Positions 25,872 through 35,370 of a stretch of DNA of 64,000 nucleotides are shown here, one piece after another. The notes below the pieces were generated by a model that saw only the letters and a program-made list of their open reading frames with translations, did not search any database and was not told where the DNA came from. The stretch comes from an uncultured Lachnospiraceae bacterium (GTDB taxonomy: Bacteria; Bacillota; Clostridia; Lachnospirales; Lachnospiraceae), in NCBI GenBank assembly GCA_910588825.1, contig CAJURF010000004.1:21702-85701 (forward strand). The letters run 5' to 3'. A program made the translations under genes and the position numbers. The stretch's first letter is position 1, and each line of letters opens with the position of its first letter.

Positions 25872-26624
25872 ATGAGGTATCAGCGTGAATGGCTTCTTCT
25901 GGAAACAGAAGATGATATGGACGAAATAGAACACAGGCCGCCCACAGAAGAATTTTTGTTTTATCAGGCGGTGACCAACGGCGATGTGGAAGCCGTCCGG
26001 AAAAATTGTGAACAGGAACGGTTTTTGGACAGTGAGGGGGTTGGAACACTGTCCAGAAATCCTGTCACGAATTTAAAGTATCATTTCGTGATTACAACGG
26101 CAATGATTACCCGGCTGTGCAGGCAGAAAGGCATGGAACTGGAACAGGCTTTCCGGATGAGCGATTTCTATATTCAAAAACTGGATGATATCCATACCGT
26201 ACAGGGCATCCGGAGCCTGCATGACGAAATGGTTTTGGATTATGCTGAAAAGATGCGCAGACTCTGCCAGAGCGACACAACCTCCCGTCACATCAGTGCC
26301 TGCAGGGAGTACATTTATTCCCATATCAAAGAGCGGATTACGGTGGAAGACCTGGCAGATACACTGGGTGTATCTGCCAGCTATCTGTCCCGGCTGTTCA
26401 AGAAAGAAACCGGAGATTCTGTCAGCGGGTATATACGCAGACAGAAGATCGATATGGCAAAAAATCTGCTTCAGTACAGCGATTATTCCATGATTGATAT
26501 CGCCAACCGCCTGTCTTTTTCTTCCCAAAGCCATTTTATCCAGCAATTCCGCGAATACGAGGGCATGACGCCGAAGAAGTACCGGGATTTGTATCACACC
26601 ATTCAGTGGGACATTATAGAATAA
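25872..26624 (+). CDS. AraC-family transcriptional regulator
   Basis: A 250-residue regulator. The C-terminal hundred residues carry the paired helix-turn-helix: VEDLADTLGVSASYLSRLFKKETG, then IDIANRLSFSSQSHFIQQFREYEGMTPKKYRD. The N-terminal part is not a classic cupin and resembles the helical region of Firmicute carbohydrate regulators of this class. GGGGG lies six bases before the ATG at 25872. It is 22 bases behind the YheO-type gene, so the two form an operon, and its end overlaps the convergent GH94 gene by 11 bases. It is a likely regulator of the beta-glucoside locus. Confidence 0.88.
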   Translation: MRYQREWLLLETEDDMDEIEHRPPTEEFLFYQAVTNGDVEAVRKNCEQERFLDSEGVGTLSRNPVTNLKYHFVITTAMITRLCRQKGMELEQAFRMSDFYIQKLDDIHTVQGIRSLHDEMVLDYAEKMRRLCQSDTTSRHISACREYIYSHIKERITVEDLADTLGVSASYLSRLFKKETGDSVSGYIRRQKIDMAKNLLQYSDYSMIDIANRLSFSSQSHFIQQFREYEGMTPKKYRDLYHTIQWDIIE

Positions 26625-29025
26625 GCTGAATCTGATTTTCAGCGGCCAGAAGGCTTTCGGGAATATAACTGCCGTCCACTTTTGTTCCATTTACTGTAAG
26701 TTTTTCACAACCCGACTCCCTCCCATGGGGGTTATCAACGATAATGTGCAGATACTTTCCGCGGAAACTTTTCTCTATTTCCAGATGTGTCCATTCCCTG
26801 GGAATAGACGGAGAGACGGCGATTCCGTTCAGATCCGGGCGAAGACCCAGTATTCCCTCCACACATCCCACCATCATGGTAGAAGCAGTGCCTGTGAGCC
26901 AATGAACATGGGAACGTCCAGGATGCCTGCTGGCTCTCCCCTCTGTAAACTGCCCGTAGCAATAGGGTTCCAGGCGGCGGATCTGGGCCCTGTCATTCCA
27001 CGCGGCAGGGGCATTTTCCATAAAATAGGTAAATGCCCTCCCGCCGCGGCCGCATAAGGCTTCCGCCAAAACCAGCCACCCCTGGGACTGTGAGAAAATC
27101 CCCGCGTTTTCTTTTGTTCCCTGATTATAGATCACCGCCAGAGCCCCGTCAAACGCATGGGCATGGTAGGGTGGATCCATGAGAAGGGCGCCATATTCTG
27201 TATTTAATCTTTCATAGACATTCTCAAGGACTGTCACAGCCTGCTCCGGGGAGGCAAGGCCGCTGATAACCGCCCAGCTCTGGGGATTTAACCACAGATT
27301 CGCTTCCGGGTCGTCCGCCGCACCAATCCGCCCGCCCCTTTCTGTATATCCCCGGATAAAGCGGTCGTTGTCCCAGCACAGTTTCTGAATCAGTGTCCCG
27401 GTTTCTTCCAGCTTTTTCTCCAGATATTTCACATAATCCCCATCTTCCCTGTGCCCGGCAAATTTCTTCAGGATTGCCAATGCGTAATAGAACTGCATCG
27501 CTACGAAGGCAGATTCCCCATCCGCGCCCAAGCGCAGGCAGTCATTCCAATCGGCATAAAGTCCTGCGGGCATACCATGGGGCCCCAGATGATCGCAAGA
27601 AAATTTCACTGCCCGCTTCAGGTGCTCATAGACACTGCCTTTTCCTTTATCCGCGAACGGAATGACCTCATCCAGAAATTTTGTATTGCCGGTTTCGGCA
27701 ATATATTTGTATACAGTGGGAAAGAGCCACAGGGCGTCGTCGGCGCGATAGGCGGGGTGGCCGGTTGCCTGTCTGTAGGAAGCGTCGTCTGGCGTATCCT
27801 CATGCCCCGGCGTATGGGTGAACTTCACAAGGGGAAGACCTCCTCCATTTGCCGCCTGTGCAGACAGCATAAACCGGAGCTTTTCTGCCGCCATCTCCGG
27901 CGCCAGATGAATAATCCCCTGAATATCCTGTACCGTGTCCCGGTAACCGTAACCGTTGCGCAATCCGCAGTAAATAAACGAGGCGGCCCGGGACCAGATA
28001 AATGTCATAAAGCAGTTATAAGCATTCCAGGTGTTCACCATAGTGTTAAATTCCGGGCTGGGCGTGTTTACTTTCAGGCGGTCCAGTTTTTCATACCAGT
28101 ATGTTTTCAGCTCCAAAAGCTCTTTCTCAACCGTTTCCTCCGGGTTTTTGTACCCCTCCAGGGCGGTATTTCCTTCTTTTGAGCCGCCGGTTCCAAGGAG
28201 AAAAACAACAGTTTTTGTTTCCTCCGGCATCAGCGTGACCCTGCAGGACAGCGCGCCGCAGGAATTCTCATTGTAACTGGCTGTGTTCCCCAGGCTCCCT
28301 GATATCACGCCCTGAGGATTGCCATATCCATGATATTTTCCCAGGAAATGTTCTTTTTCGCCGCACCAGGAGGACACTGCCGCCCCTTCCAGTCCAAAAA
28401 AGCGTTCGGTTACATTTTTCTTGTCCACCTGTTTATCTTCCGGAAGGGCATCCAGATTCCCATGAATCTGCTGGATAATCTGCCTTTTCTCAAACAATGT
28501 TCGGGAAATAAACAGTGAGTACTGCAGATTCACCTGATCCTGCTCATAATTGCCGTGATTGGTAAATTCGGCATAGCCGGTTAATGTGAGGCTTCTGGGA
28601 ACAGAGGAATGATTGGCCACGGAAAGCGCCCACACCTCATACGACTTTCCCATGGGGACATAATAGACGGCTTCCGAAGCAATTTCGCTATAGACGGAAT
28701 CCATCCGGGTATAGCCCATGCCATGGCAGCATTTGCTCTTATAACTGCCCAGATCTTTACCCACCGGCTGCCAGGAAGCAGACCAGTAATCTTCTGATTC
28801 ATTGTCTCGGATATAGAGGTATCGTCCAGGCTGATCAAAACTGTTGAATACATAACGGAGTATCCGCCCGTCCGCGCCTGACCGGGCAAAGCTGTAGCCT
28901 CCCCCGTTATTAGAAATAATCGCGCCATATTCCGGAGAACCCAGATAATTCACCCATGGCGCCGGGGTATCCGGCCGCTCAATGATATATTCCCGGTTTG
29001 CATCGTCAAAATATCCATATTTCAT
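26614..29025 (-). CDS. GH94 beta-glycoside phosphorylase (about 800-residue type)
   Basis: This enzyme splits a beta-linked disaccharide with phosphate to give a sugar 1-phosphate, in the cytoplasm. The 803 residues match the length of cellobiose and chitobiose phosphorylases. The start (FDDANREYIIERPDTPAPW...) and the barrel block GLRNGYGYRDTVQDIQGIIH are typical. The catalytic Asp is in ADWNDCL (DWND at 492-495), and SHVHWLTGTAS near the C-terminus matches the phosphate site. Which beta-glucobiose is used cannot be decided by eye. AAAGGAA precedes the ATG. It follows the larger GH94 gene by 32 bases on the same transcript. Confidence 0.9.
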   Translation of the reverse strand: MKYGYFDDANREYIIERPDTPAPWVNYLGSPEYGAIISNNGGGYSFARSGADGRILRYVFNSFDQPGRYLYIRDNESEDYWSASWQPVGKDLGSYKSKCCHGMGYTRMDSVYSEIASEAVYYVPMGKSYEVWALSVANHSSVPRSLTLTGYAEFTNHGNYEQDQVNLQYSLFISRTLFEKRQIIQQIHGNLDALPEDKQVDKKNVTERFFGLEGAAVSSWCGEKEHFLGKYHGYGNPQGVISGSLGNTASYNENSCGALSCRVTLMPEETKTVVFLLGTGGSKEGNTALEGYKNPEETVEKELLELKTYWYEKLDRLKVNTPSPEFNTMVNTWNAYNCFMTFIWSRAASFIYCGLRNGYGYRDTVQDIQGIIHLAPEMAAEKLRFMLSAQAANGGGLPLVKFTHTPGHEDTPDDASYRQATGHPAYRADDALWLFPTVYKYIAETGNTKFLDEVIPFADKGKGSVYEHLKRAVKFSCDHLGPHGMPAGLYADWNDCLRLGADGESAFVAMQFYYALAILKKFAGHREDGDYVKYLEKKLEETGTLIQKLCWDNDRFIRGYTERGGRIGAADDPEANLWLNPQSWAVISGLASPEQAVTVLENVYERLNTEYGALLMDPPYHAHAFDGALAVIYNQGTKENAGIFSQSQGWLVLAEALCGRGGRAFTYFMENAPAAWNDRAQIRRLEPYCYGQFTEGRASRHPGRSHVHWLTGTASTMMVGCVEGILGLRPDLNGIAVSPSIPREWTHLEIEKSFRGKYLHIIVDNPHGRESGCEKLTVNGTKVDGSYIPESLLAAENQIQLIL

Positions 29026-29057
29026 AAGTTCTTTCCTTTCATCATATTACAATCGTA

Positions 29058-31757
29058 TTACACTAAATCTATCACAACCTGGTGTCTTATGCCTGGCAAT
29101 GCAGTGAATGTCCTGCGGGGAAGCAGAACAGAAGAATCGTCATTGACAGCAAGCTCCTTCCCATCGCACACGGCAGAACCGATTTTGTAGGAGCCAAAGT
29201 CTCTGCCATTTTTGTTTTCATAGATAACCGTCAATTGCCTGTCTGCAAAAGATGTGCGGATGGAAGCCCTCCCTTCTTCATCGAACTGGCTGGCGAGAAG
29301 CTTTGGATAGAAAATAAGATCTCCCCCGTCTCCCCGGATGCCGAAAACTTCTATGATCATCGTCATCATAAACCAGCTTGCCGCTCCGGTGAGATATTGA
29401 TACATGCCCCGCCCATCAGAGCGGAAATATTCGGGAATTCCTGGATATATATGGCTGGTTTCAAAGTCCAGAGCCGTTTCGGCAAGTGTTTTCAGCGCTT
29501 TCCATCCCTCTTTCACATACCCCCTCCGGTAAAGAGCATTGGCATACATAACCGCCATATGGGAAAATACGGCACCGTTTTCTTTTTCGCCATAGGCAAA
29601 CCCAAACATGCGGCCCAGATCAAATTTCAGCTCCTGAAAATCTGTGTTCAGACGGTAACCGCCGATTTCTTTCCTGTAGAGATAGCGGTCGGCGCTTTTG
29701 ATAATTTTTTCAACTTGAGCGTTTTCTGCCGTTTTGCTCATGATGGCAAAAACCTGTCCCGTCAGCATCATGCGGACGCGCCCCTCAAAAAATCCCTCCA
29801 CGGCCCGTCCATGATTATCATAATAGCTGTTGAACCAGCCTTCTCCGTCTTCCCCCTCAATCCATTCCTGGGTTCTGATATGTTCCATGAGCCAGTCCGC
29901 CTTTCGATCCAGATCTGCCGCCAGATCCAAAAGTGAAACACTGATGTGCCTGCCGCTGATATTGTGGCGGCACCGGGCTGCATAATCGGCAAGTATTCTT
30001 TGCTTTTGTACGGTATGGTGAAAACTTTCTGTGCCATTGTCCAGAAGAACCGAAATTTCTTCCAGAAGTTTTGCTGTATGAAACACTGAGCGGCTGTCCA
30101 GCAGACGGATCATCTTCGCAAGTTCTCTGAGATTACCGGCGTAGGCACAGGTGAACGCAACGCTTTCCCCATGTTCAGAAGCCATATCCAAGGCATCATT
30201 CCAGTCAGCCCCCCGGAGCCGGCAGATATTATGCCCTCCTGTCTCGTAAAAAGCGGTCAGCTGTTGTATAAGCAGATGCTCCAGAATACTGCCCTCATAA
30301 ATCTCATCATCTTTGGTCCGCTGCCGGTTTCCACAGCCGGGATTCCACAGCCTGTCCACATCTGTCCCCCGCATGGTCTGCATGTCTTTAAAATAGGAGA
30401 CTTTCTGATTCAGAATTTCCATATCTCCCGTTTGGTCTATATACAGTTTTGTGGTCATCAGCGGCCAGACTGCATGATCCATCCAGACCCGGGCAATCCC
30501 GTTTCTGTCTGCCAGGAAATTCCCGTCCCCGTCTCCGATTATGGTGGCATTGGTGCCGTCAATGCGGACCCCTCCGTAATTGGCAATGATCATCTCTCTC
30601 ACGCTTTCCGGTTTCATCAGAAGCAGCGACAGGCAGTCCTGCCACAGATCTCTCCATCCCCGCCCGCCCCGGCCATAATCGTGGTGGGGAAGGAAAGAAC
30701 AGCCGAACAGCCGGCGCAGAAACGGCTGAAAGCAGATCCATTTCATCCAGTGGTCAAACTCCGAATCATTCGTATGAAAATAGACAGCTGTCTGATTCTG
30801 CCAGTAATCTTTTGTATCTTCAAAGGCCTTTTGCACTTTATCCCTGGTATGATATTTTTCCAAAATACGCAAAATATCTGCTTCCGTATCTTCTACACCC
30901 AGAAGTACGATGTATTCTGCTTTTTCACCAGGAGCCAGTAAAACCGGCGCAAAACGAAAAGCACCCATGGCTTCCTTTCCGTCTGCGCGGCTGAAAGCCG
31001 GACAGCCGGGATATTGTTCATATACGGCCCGGGGGCGGGTGAAAGTTCCCCCTTCCCCGATAAAGTCCTCCACAGAAGGATAAAAGCTCTCTGGCGCGCC
31101 GCCGTTTCCCGTGCATCCTGCCGCATAATAGATTTTCTGATTGGGGCGGTGGCCTTTTTCATCAAAAGACATGGCAGGGCAGACAAAGACTCCGTTTTTA
31201 TCCGTTTTTATCCGGTGAAGCATGGAAGTTACATTCCGATGGTCCCGTATATTATCCGCGCTGCGTCCATAAACGGGAACCGCTGCATAGGCTGTCAATT
31301 CCTGCGGCGTCTCCCCCTGATTGCATACTGTCACAAACATAATTTCCACATTGTCATCTCTCGGAATGAAGGAGGTGACCGTAGATGTTAACTGGTAGAC
31401 TTTCGAAAAGCGCTTTAAGCTCTGCCACATAAATCCTGCCGTCAGCTGGCTTTCATCCTGCATTTGTGTGAATTTGTCACATTCCTGTTCCGCGGAAGAT
31501 CCCACAGCCGAATAGGCGCCTCCTTCCTTGTCCGCGAACCAGAAATTGCGGGTGGAACGGTTATTGTGAAGGTTTTCCGCACTTACTGGTTCCAGGAGGA
31601 AGGTTTCCTGGTCAATCTTAGAGTCCCCGCCAAAATTGGGTGTAACAGCGCTTTTTAACCCTGTTTCTGAAGCAAGGGGAAAGTATAAATAGCTGATATT
31701 TTCCGGCTGTTTCAGACAAAAGCTGCCATGTTCATCTATGAATTCTATGTGATTCAA
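29058..31757 (-). CDS. GH94 beta-glycoside phosphorylase (about 900-residue type)
   Basis: A second, divergent GH94 enzyme of 899 residues. It has the family beta-sandwich (about 1-300), a helical linker and the catalytic barrel. The barrel contains HHDYGRGGRGWRDLWQDCL, the catalytic-Asp block ADWNDAL (DWND at 518-521), and TGAASWFMMT near residue 800. The length and N-terminus fit laminaribiose or oligoglucan phosphorylase-like branches better than cellobiose phosphorylase; this is inference. The start is TTG at 31757, with AAAGGTG eight bases upstream and no nearby ATG. It is the first gene of a two-gene unit divergent from the ABC importer. Confidence 0.88.
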   Translation of the reverse strand: MNHIEFIDEHGSFCLKQPENISYLYFPLASETGLKSAVTPNFGGDSKIDQETFLLEPVSAENLHNNRSTRNFWFADKEGGAYSAVGSSAEQECDKFTQMQDESQLTAGFMWQSLKRFSKVYQLTSTVTSFIPRDDNVEIMFVTVCNQGETPQELTAYAAVPVYGRSADNIRDHRNVTSMLHRIKTDKNGVFVCPAMSFDEKGHRPNQKIYYAAGCTGNGGAPESFYPSVEDFIGEGGTFTRPRAVYEQYPGCPAFSRADGKEAMGAFRFAPVLLAPGEKAEYIVLLGVEDTEADILRILEKYHTRDKVQKAFEDTKDYWQNQTAVYFHTNDSEFDHWMKWICFQPFLRRLFGCSFLPHHDYGRGGRGWRDLWQDCLSLLLMKPESVREMIIANYGGVRIDGTNATIIGDGDGNFLADRNGIARVWMDHAVWPLMTTKLYIDQTGDMEILNQKVSYFKDMQTMRGTDVDRLWNPGCGNRQRTKDDEIYEGSILEHLLIQQLTAFYETGGHNICRLRGADWNDALDMASEHGESVAFTCAYAGNLRELAKMIRLLDSRSVFHTAKLLEEISVLLDNGTESFHHTVQKQRILADYAARCRHNISGRHISVSLLDLAADLDRKADWLMEHIRTQEWIEGEDGEGWFNSYYDNHGRAVEGFFEGRVRMMLTGQVFAIMSKTAENAQVEKIIKSADRYLYRKEIGGYRLNTDFQELKFDLGRMFGFAYGEKENGAVFSHMAVMYANALYRRGYVKEGWKALKTLAETALDFETSHIYPGIPEYFRSDGRGMYQYLTGAASWFMMTMIIEVFGIRGDGGDLIFYPKLLASQFDEEGRASIRTSFADRQLTVIYENKNGRDFGSYKIGSAVCDGKELAVNDDSSVLLPRRTFTALPGIRHQVVIDLV

Positions 31758-31887
31758 TTTTTATACACCTTTCTCATTTTTTATACCTGATGATATAAAA
31801 AACCCGGAATAAAAAAAATAAAAACCGTGTGAAAAATATCAAAATCATGACCTAAAATAATCAGAAATAAAAAAACGCATCATGAAT

Positions 31888-31917
31888 TTGACATTTTGTT
31901 AAAATCTTTAATATAAC
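31888..31917 (+). promoter_or_regulatory. Promoter of the sugar ABC importer operon
   Basis: TTGACA and TATAAC are separated by 18 bases, about 60 bases before the ATG at 31978, in the divergent gap between the GH94 and importer operons. Confidence 0.65.
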
Positions 31918-31977
31918 CGGGAAATCATTTCCGCTATAATTTTTTTATCGAAAATTTATATAAAGGAGGTATTGCAA

Positions 31978-33357
31978 ATGAAAAAAAAGAAGGCGTTCAG
32001 CATCTTGCTAATTGCGTCTATGTCGGCGGGCATCCTATCCGGCTGCGGAAAACCGCCGGGTTCAGACGGTACATCGTCGGACGGGGAGGGCGGCGTCATT
32101 AACATCTACAGCTGGAATGACGAGTTCCGCAAGCGTGTGGAGGCCGTTTATCCAGAAGTAAAGGAGACATCAAAGGATGGGACAATAACGGCTCTGAAAG
32201 ACGGGACTGAAATCCACTGGATCATCAATCCCAATCAGGACGGCGTCTATCAGCAGAAGCTGGACGAGGCGCTGATTAGACAACCCGACGTATCCGATGA
32301 GGCCAAAGTGGATATCTTTTTGTCAGAGACAGACTACGTGAACAAATATACCGATGCCGAAGCGGACGTGGCCATGCCCCTGAAGGATCTGGGAATTGAC
32401 CCGGACAAGGATCTGGCAGACCAATATGATTTTACAAAAATGACAGCCTCTGACACAGAGGGCGTTCAAAGAGGTTCCACATGGCAGTGCTGCCCGGGAC
32501 TTCTAGTGTACAGGCGGGACATCGCCAAAGACGTGTTCGGAACAGATGATCCAGAGGAAATCGGCCAGAAGGTAAAAGATTGGGATACTATGCAGACCAC
32601 TGCAAAAGAACTGAAAAAGAAAGGGTATTTTACGTTTTCTTCCTACGCAGATACTTTCCGTCTGTACGGCAATAGCATTGAAAAAGCCTGGGTAAGCCCC
32701 GGCGAAACCACCATCCAGGTTGACCAGAAGATCATGGACTGGATCAAGGATTCCCAGGACTGGCTGGACGCTGGCTACCTGGACAAGAACATCAAAGGCC
32801 AGTGGAATGACGACTGGAACAAGGCCATGAGTTCTTCCGCAAAAGTATTCGCGTTCCTCTTCCCGGCGTGGGGAATCGACTTCACCCTGAACCCAAACTG
32901 GGACGGTGAAGACGGCGTATGGGCAGTTACCAATCCCCCGCAGGAATATAACTGGGGCGGCTCCTATGTTCATGCCTGTACTGGTACAGATAATCCGCAG
33001 CATGTAAAGGATATCATTCTCTCCGTAACTGCCGATAAAGAGAACCTGATGAAGATTTCCAAAGATTACTCTGATTTTACAAACACAACAAGCGGCATGA
33101 AAGAAGCGTCGGAAAACGACTCATTTGCGTCAGATTTTTTGGGCGGGCAGAACGCGTTCCAATATTTTGTGCCGGTTGCGGAGAGTATTCAGATCGCGCC
33201 CCTTTCCGCTTACGACCAGGGATGCGTGGAACTGATTCAGAATTCTTTCAACGATTATCTTCAGGGAAACGTAGACTTTGACAAGGCGAAGGAAAACTTC
33301 GAGACAGCAATCCTGGAGCGCTATCCGGAACTTACTGAGATTCAGTGGCCAAAGTAA
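31978..33357 (+). CDS. Sugar ABC transporter substrate-binding lipoprotein
   Basis: A 459-residue solute-binding protein. A basic start and hydrophobic helix end in the lipobox LSGC, so the Cys near residue 23 would be lipidated and hold the protein on the outer face of the membrane. The rest has the extended family-1 sugar-binding fold (NIYSWNDEFRKRVEAVYPEV..., and FLFPAWGIDFTLNP). It starts a three-gene importer with two permeases. No ATPase gene is nearby, so it probably shares an MsmK-type ATPase encoded elsewhere. AAGGAGG lies eight bases before the ATG at 31978. The neighbouring GH94 and GH3 genes suggest beta-gluco-oligosaccharides as ligand. Confidence 0.9.
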   Translation: MKKKKAFSILLIASMSAGILSGCGKPPGSDGTSSDGEGGVINIYSWNDEFRKRVEAVYPEVKETSKDGTITALKDGTEIHWIINPNQDGVYQQKLDEALIRQPDVSDEAKVDIFLSETDYVNKYTDAEADVAMPLKDLGIDPDKDLADQYDFTKMTASDTEGVQRGSTWQCCPGLLVYRRDIAKDVFGTDDPEEIGQKVKDWDTMQTTAKELKKKGYFTFSSYADTFRLYGNSIEKAWVSPGETTIQVDQKIMDWIKDSQDWLDAGYLDKNIKGQWNDDWNKAMSSSAKVFAFLFPAWGIDFTLNPNWDGEDGVWAVTNPPQEYNWGGSYVHACTGTDNPQHVKDIILSVTADKENLMKISKDYSDFTNTTSGMKEASENDSFASDFLGGQNAFQYFVPVAESIQIAPLSAYDQGCVELIQNSFNDYLQGNVDFDKAKENFETAILERYPELTEIQWPK

Positions 33358-33408
33358 ACTACAGCGGGATCTGACGCCCCGATTCCCAATGGAAAGGAAT
33401 GACAGTCT

Positions 33409-34359
33409 ATGAAACAGAAACACAAAAAAATTAATTATGCCAAATGGGGATATCTTTTTATTATTCCCTTTTTCGCAAGTTTTTTCATTTTTTCTTTTAT
33501 TCCTCTGGTGGACACCATCCGGTACAGCTTCTTTGAATATTACCGCTCAGGAATTAAAGAAGTGGGCCCCAATTTTGTGGGAGCCGCGAATTATATCAAA
33601 CTTCTGGGTTCCGATATGCTGAAATACGCAGGGAACACTTTACTATTATGGCTGATAGGCTTTATCCCTCAGATAGTGGTCGCTTTAGTGCTGGCCCAGT
33701 GGTTTGTAGATACCCGCCTGAAAATACGAGGTTCTCAGTTTTTCAAGGTTGTGATTTACCTGCCAAACCTGATCATGGCGTCGGCATTTGCCATGTTATT
33801 TTTCACCCTGTTTTCTTCAAACGGACCCATCAACGCCATTTTGATGTCTATGGGATGGCTCCGTGAACCCATTGATTTTCTGGGTACCGTAATGGGGACC
33901 AGATCTCTGGTGGGATTGATGAACTTTCTCATGTGGTTTGGAAATTCAACAATTATGCTGATGGCTGCCATTATGGGCATCAGCCCGGATGTATTTGAGG
34001 CGTGCGAACTGGATGGATGTAACAGCATACAGAAATTTTTCTATATCACCCTTCCGCTGATCCGCCCCATCCTGGCCTATACGTTAATCAATTCCATAAT
34101 CGGCGGACTTCAGATGTTTGACGTTCCGCAGATTTTGACAAACGGACAAGGAACACCGGACCGTACATCCATGACCTTGATTATGTTCCTGAACAGCCAT
34201 TTGAAAAGCCGGAATTACGGTATGGCAGGTGCGTTATCTGTTTACCTGTTCATTGTCAGCGGTATTCTATGCTTTATTGTATACCGTATGACCAACAATG
34301 ATGACCCGGACGGCTCCAAAGCGGCTGCCAGAAAAGCAAAGAAACAAAGGAGGGGATAA
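33409..34359 (+). CDS. Sugar ABC transporter permease (MalF type)
   Basis: A 316-residue inner-membrane permease with six membrane segments. The EAA loop is at about 200-220 (FEACELDGCNSIQKFFYITLPLIRP), which docks on the ATPase. A first helix (LFIIPFFASFFIFSFIPLVDTI) is typical of MalF-like partners in CUT1 importers. It is 51 bases after the binding-protein gene and five bases before the second permease. A short basic tail (KAAARKAKKQRRG) ends the protein. AAAGGA precedes the ATG. Confidence 0.92.
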   Translation: MKQKHKKINYAKWGYLFIIPFFASFFIFSFIPLVDTIRYSFFEYYRSGIKEVGPNFVGAANYIKLLGSDMLKYAGNTLLLWLIGFIPQIVVALVLAQWFVDTRLKIRGSQFFKVVIYLPNLIMASAFAMLFFTLFSSNGPINAILMSMGWLREPIDFLGTVMGTRSLVGLMNFLMWFGNSTIMLMAAIMGISPDVFEACELDGCNSIQKFFYITLPLIRPILAYTLINSIIGGLQMFDVPQILTNGQGTPDRTSMTLIMFLNSHLKSRNYGMAGALSVYLFIVSGILCFIVYRMTNNDDPDGSKAAARKAKKQRRG

Positions 34360-34364
34360 AGCTT

Positions 34365-35210
34365 ATGAAATCGAAACAGCCAAACCATTTACGGAGTATT
34401 CTCGCGCATATTGTGCTTGTCATTTTATCCTTTATGTGCCTGTTTTTCTTCTATATCCTGTTTGTAAACGCCACCCGGTCACATGCAGATCTGCAGAAAG
34501 GCTTTTCAGCGCTGCCAGGCAGTTATCTATTTGAGAATTTGAAAAACGTGGCAAACGACGGAACCTTTCCCATGTTTAGGGGAATTTTGAACAGCTTAAT
34601 CGTCTCCGGATGTTCTGCGGCAATCTGTACATATTTTTCGGCATTGACCGCCTATGGCCTGTATGCGTATGATTTCAAGTTAAAGAAAATAGCCTTTACC
34701 TTTATTATGGCAATCCTTGTCATGCCCACACAGGTAACGGCGATGGGTTTTCTGCGGTTGATTACTAACATGGGAATGTACGATTCCCTGCTTCCGCTGA
34801 TCATTCCGTCTATTGCCTCCCCTGCAGTATTCTATTTCATGTATAGTTATCTGCAGTCCTCACTTCCCATGTCCCTCATTGAGGCGGCAAGAATTGACGG
34901 TTCCGGAGAGTTCCGGACTTTTAACCGGATTGTGCTTCCCATCATGAAACCGGCTATAGCAGTTCAGGCAATTTTCTCATTTGTGGGCTCATGGAACAAT
35001 TACTTCGTCCCGGCTCTGGTTATCCAGTCAAAAGAGAAAATGACCGTGCCCATTCTGATTGCCACACTCCGTGGCGCAGACTATATGAATTTTGACATGG
35101 GTAAAATCTATACTATGATTTTGGTGGCAATCGTTCCCATCATCATTGTATATCTGCTGCTGTCCAAGTTTATTATCGCAGGTGTAACGCTGGGCGGTGT
35201 AAAAGAGTAA
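34365..35210 (+). CDS. Sugar ABC transporter permease (MalG type)
   Basis: A 281-residue permease with six membrane segments and an EAA loop (LIEAARIDGSGEFRTFNRIVLPIMKPAIA, about 180-208). It completes the CUT1-type permease pair with the gene just upstream; GGAGGGG of its ribosome site lies over the end of that gene. A hairpin after the stop probably reduces read-through into the GH3 gene. Confidence 0.92.
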   Translation: MKSKQPNHLRSILAHIVLVILSFMCLFFFYILFVNATRSHADLQKGFSALPGSYLFENLKNVANDGTFPMFRGILNSLIVSGCSAAICTYFSALTAYGLYAYDFKLKKIAFTFIMAILVMPTQVTAMGFLRLITNMGMYDSLLPLIIPSIASPAVFYFMYSYLQSSLPMSLIEAARIDGSGEFRTFNRIVLPIMKPAIAVQAIFSFVGSWNNYFVPALVIQSKEKMTVPILIATLRGADYMNFDMGKIYTMILVAIVPIIIVYLLLSKFIIAGVTLGGVKE

Positions 35211-35226
35211 CAAAATACAATCTTTT

Positions 35227-35281
35227 AAGACTGCTGTAGTGCAAATCTTTCCATTTTGGGAAAAATAATTATGGCAGTCTT
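35227..35281 (+). terminator. Hairpin after the ABC permease genes
   Basis: Outer arms AAGACTGC and GCAGTCTT enclose an inner TTTCC...GGGAAA stem, followed by TTTCCC. It is a partial terminator between importer and GH3 genes. Confidence 0.6.
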
Positions 35282-35370
35282 TTCCCTGTGTGTTATACTT
35301 AATAATATCCATACAAATGACCTGGCCTGCGGGTACCGCTTGCCTATATATCTTCTGAAAGGAATAATTT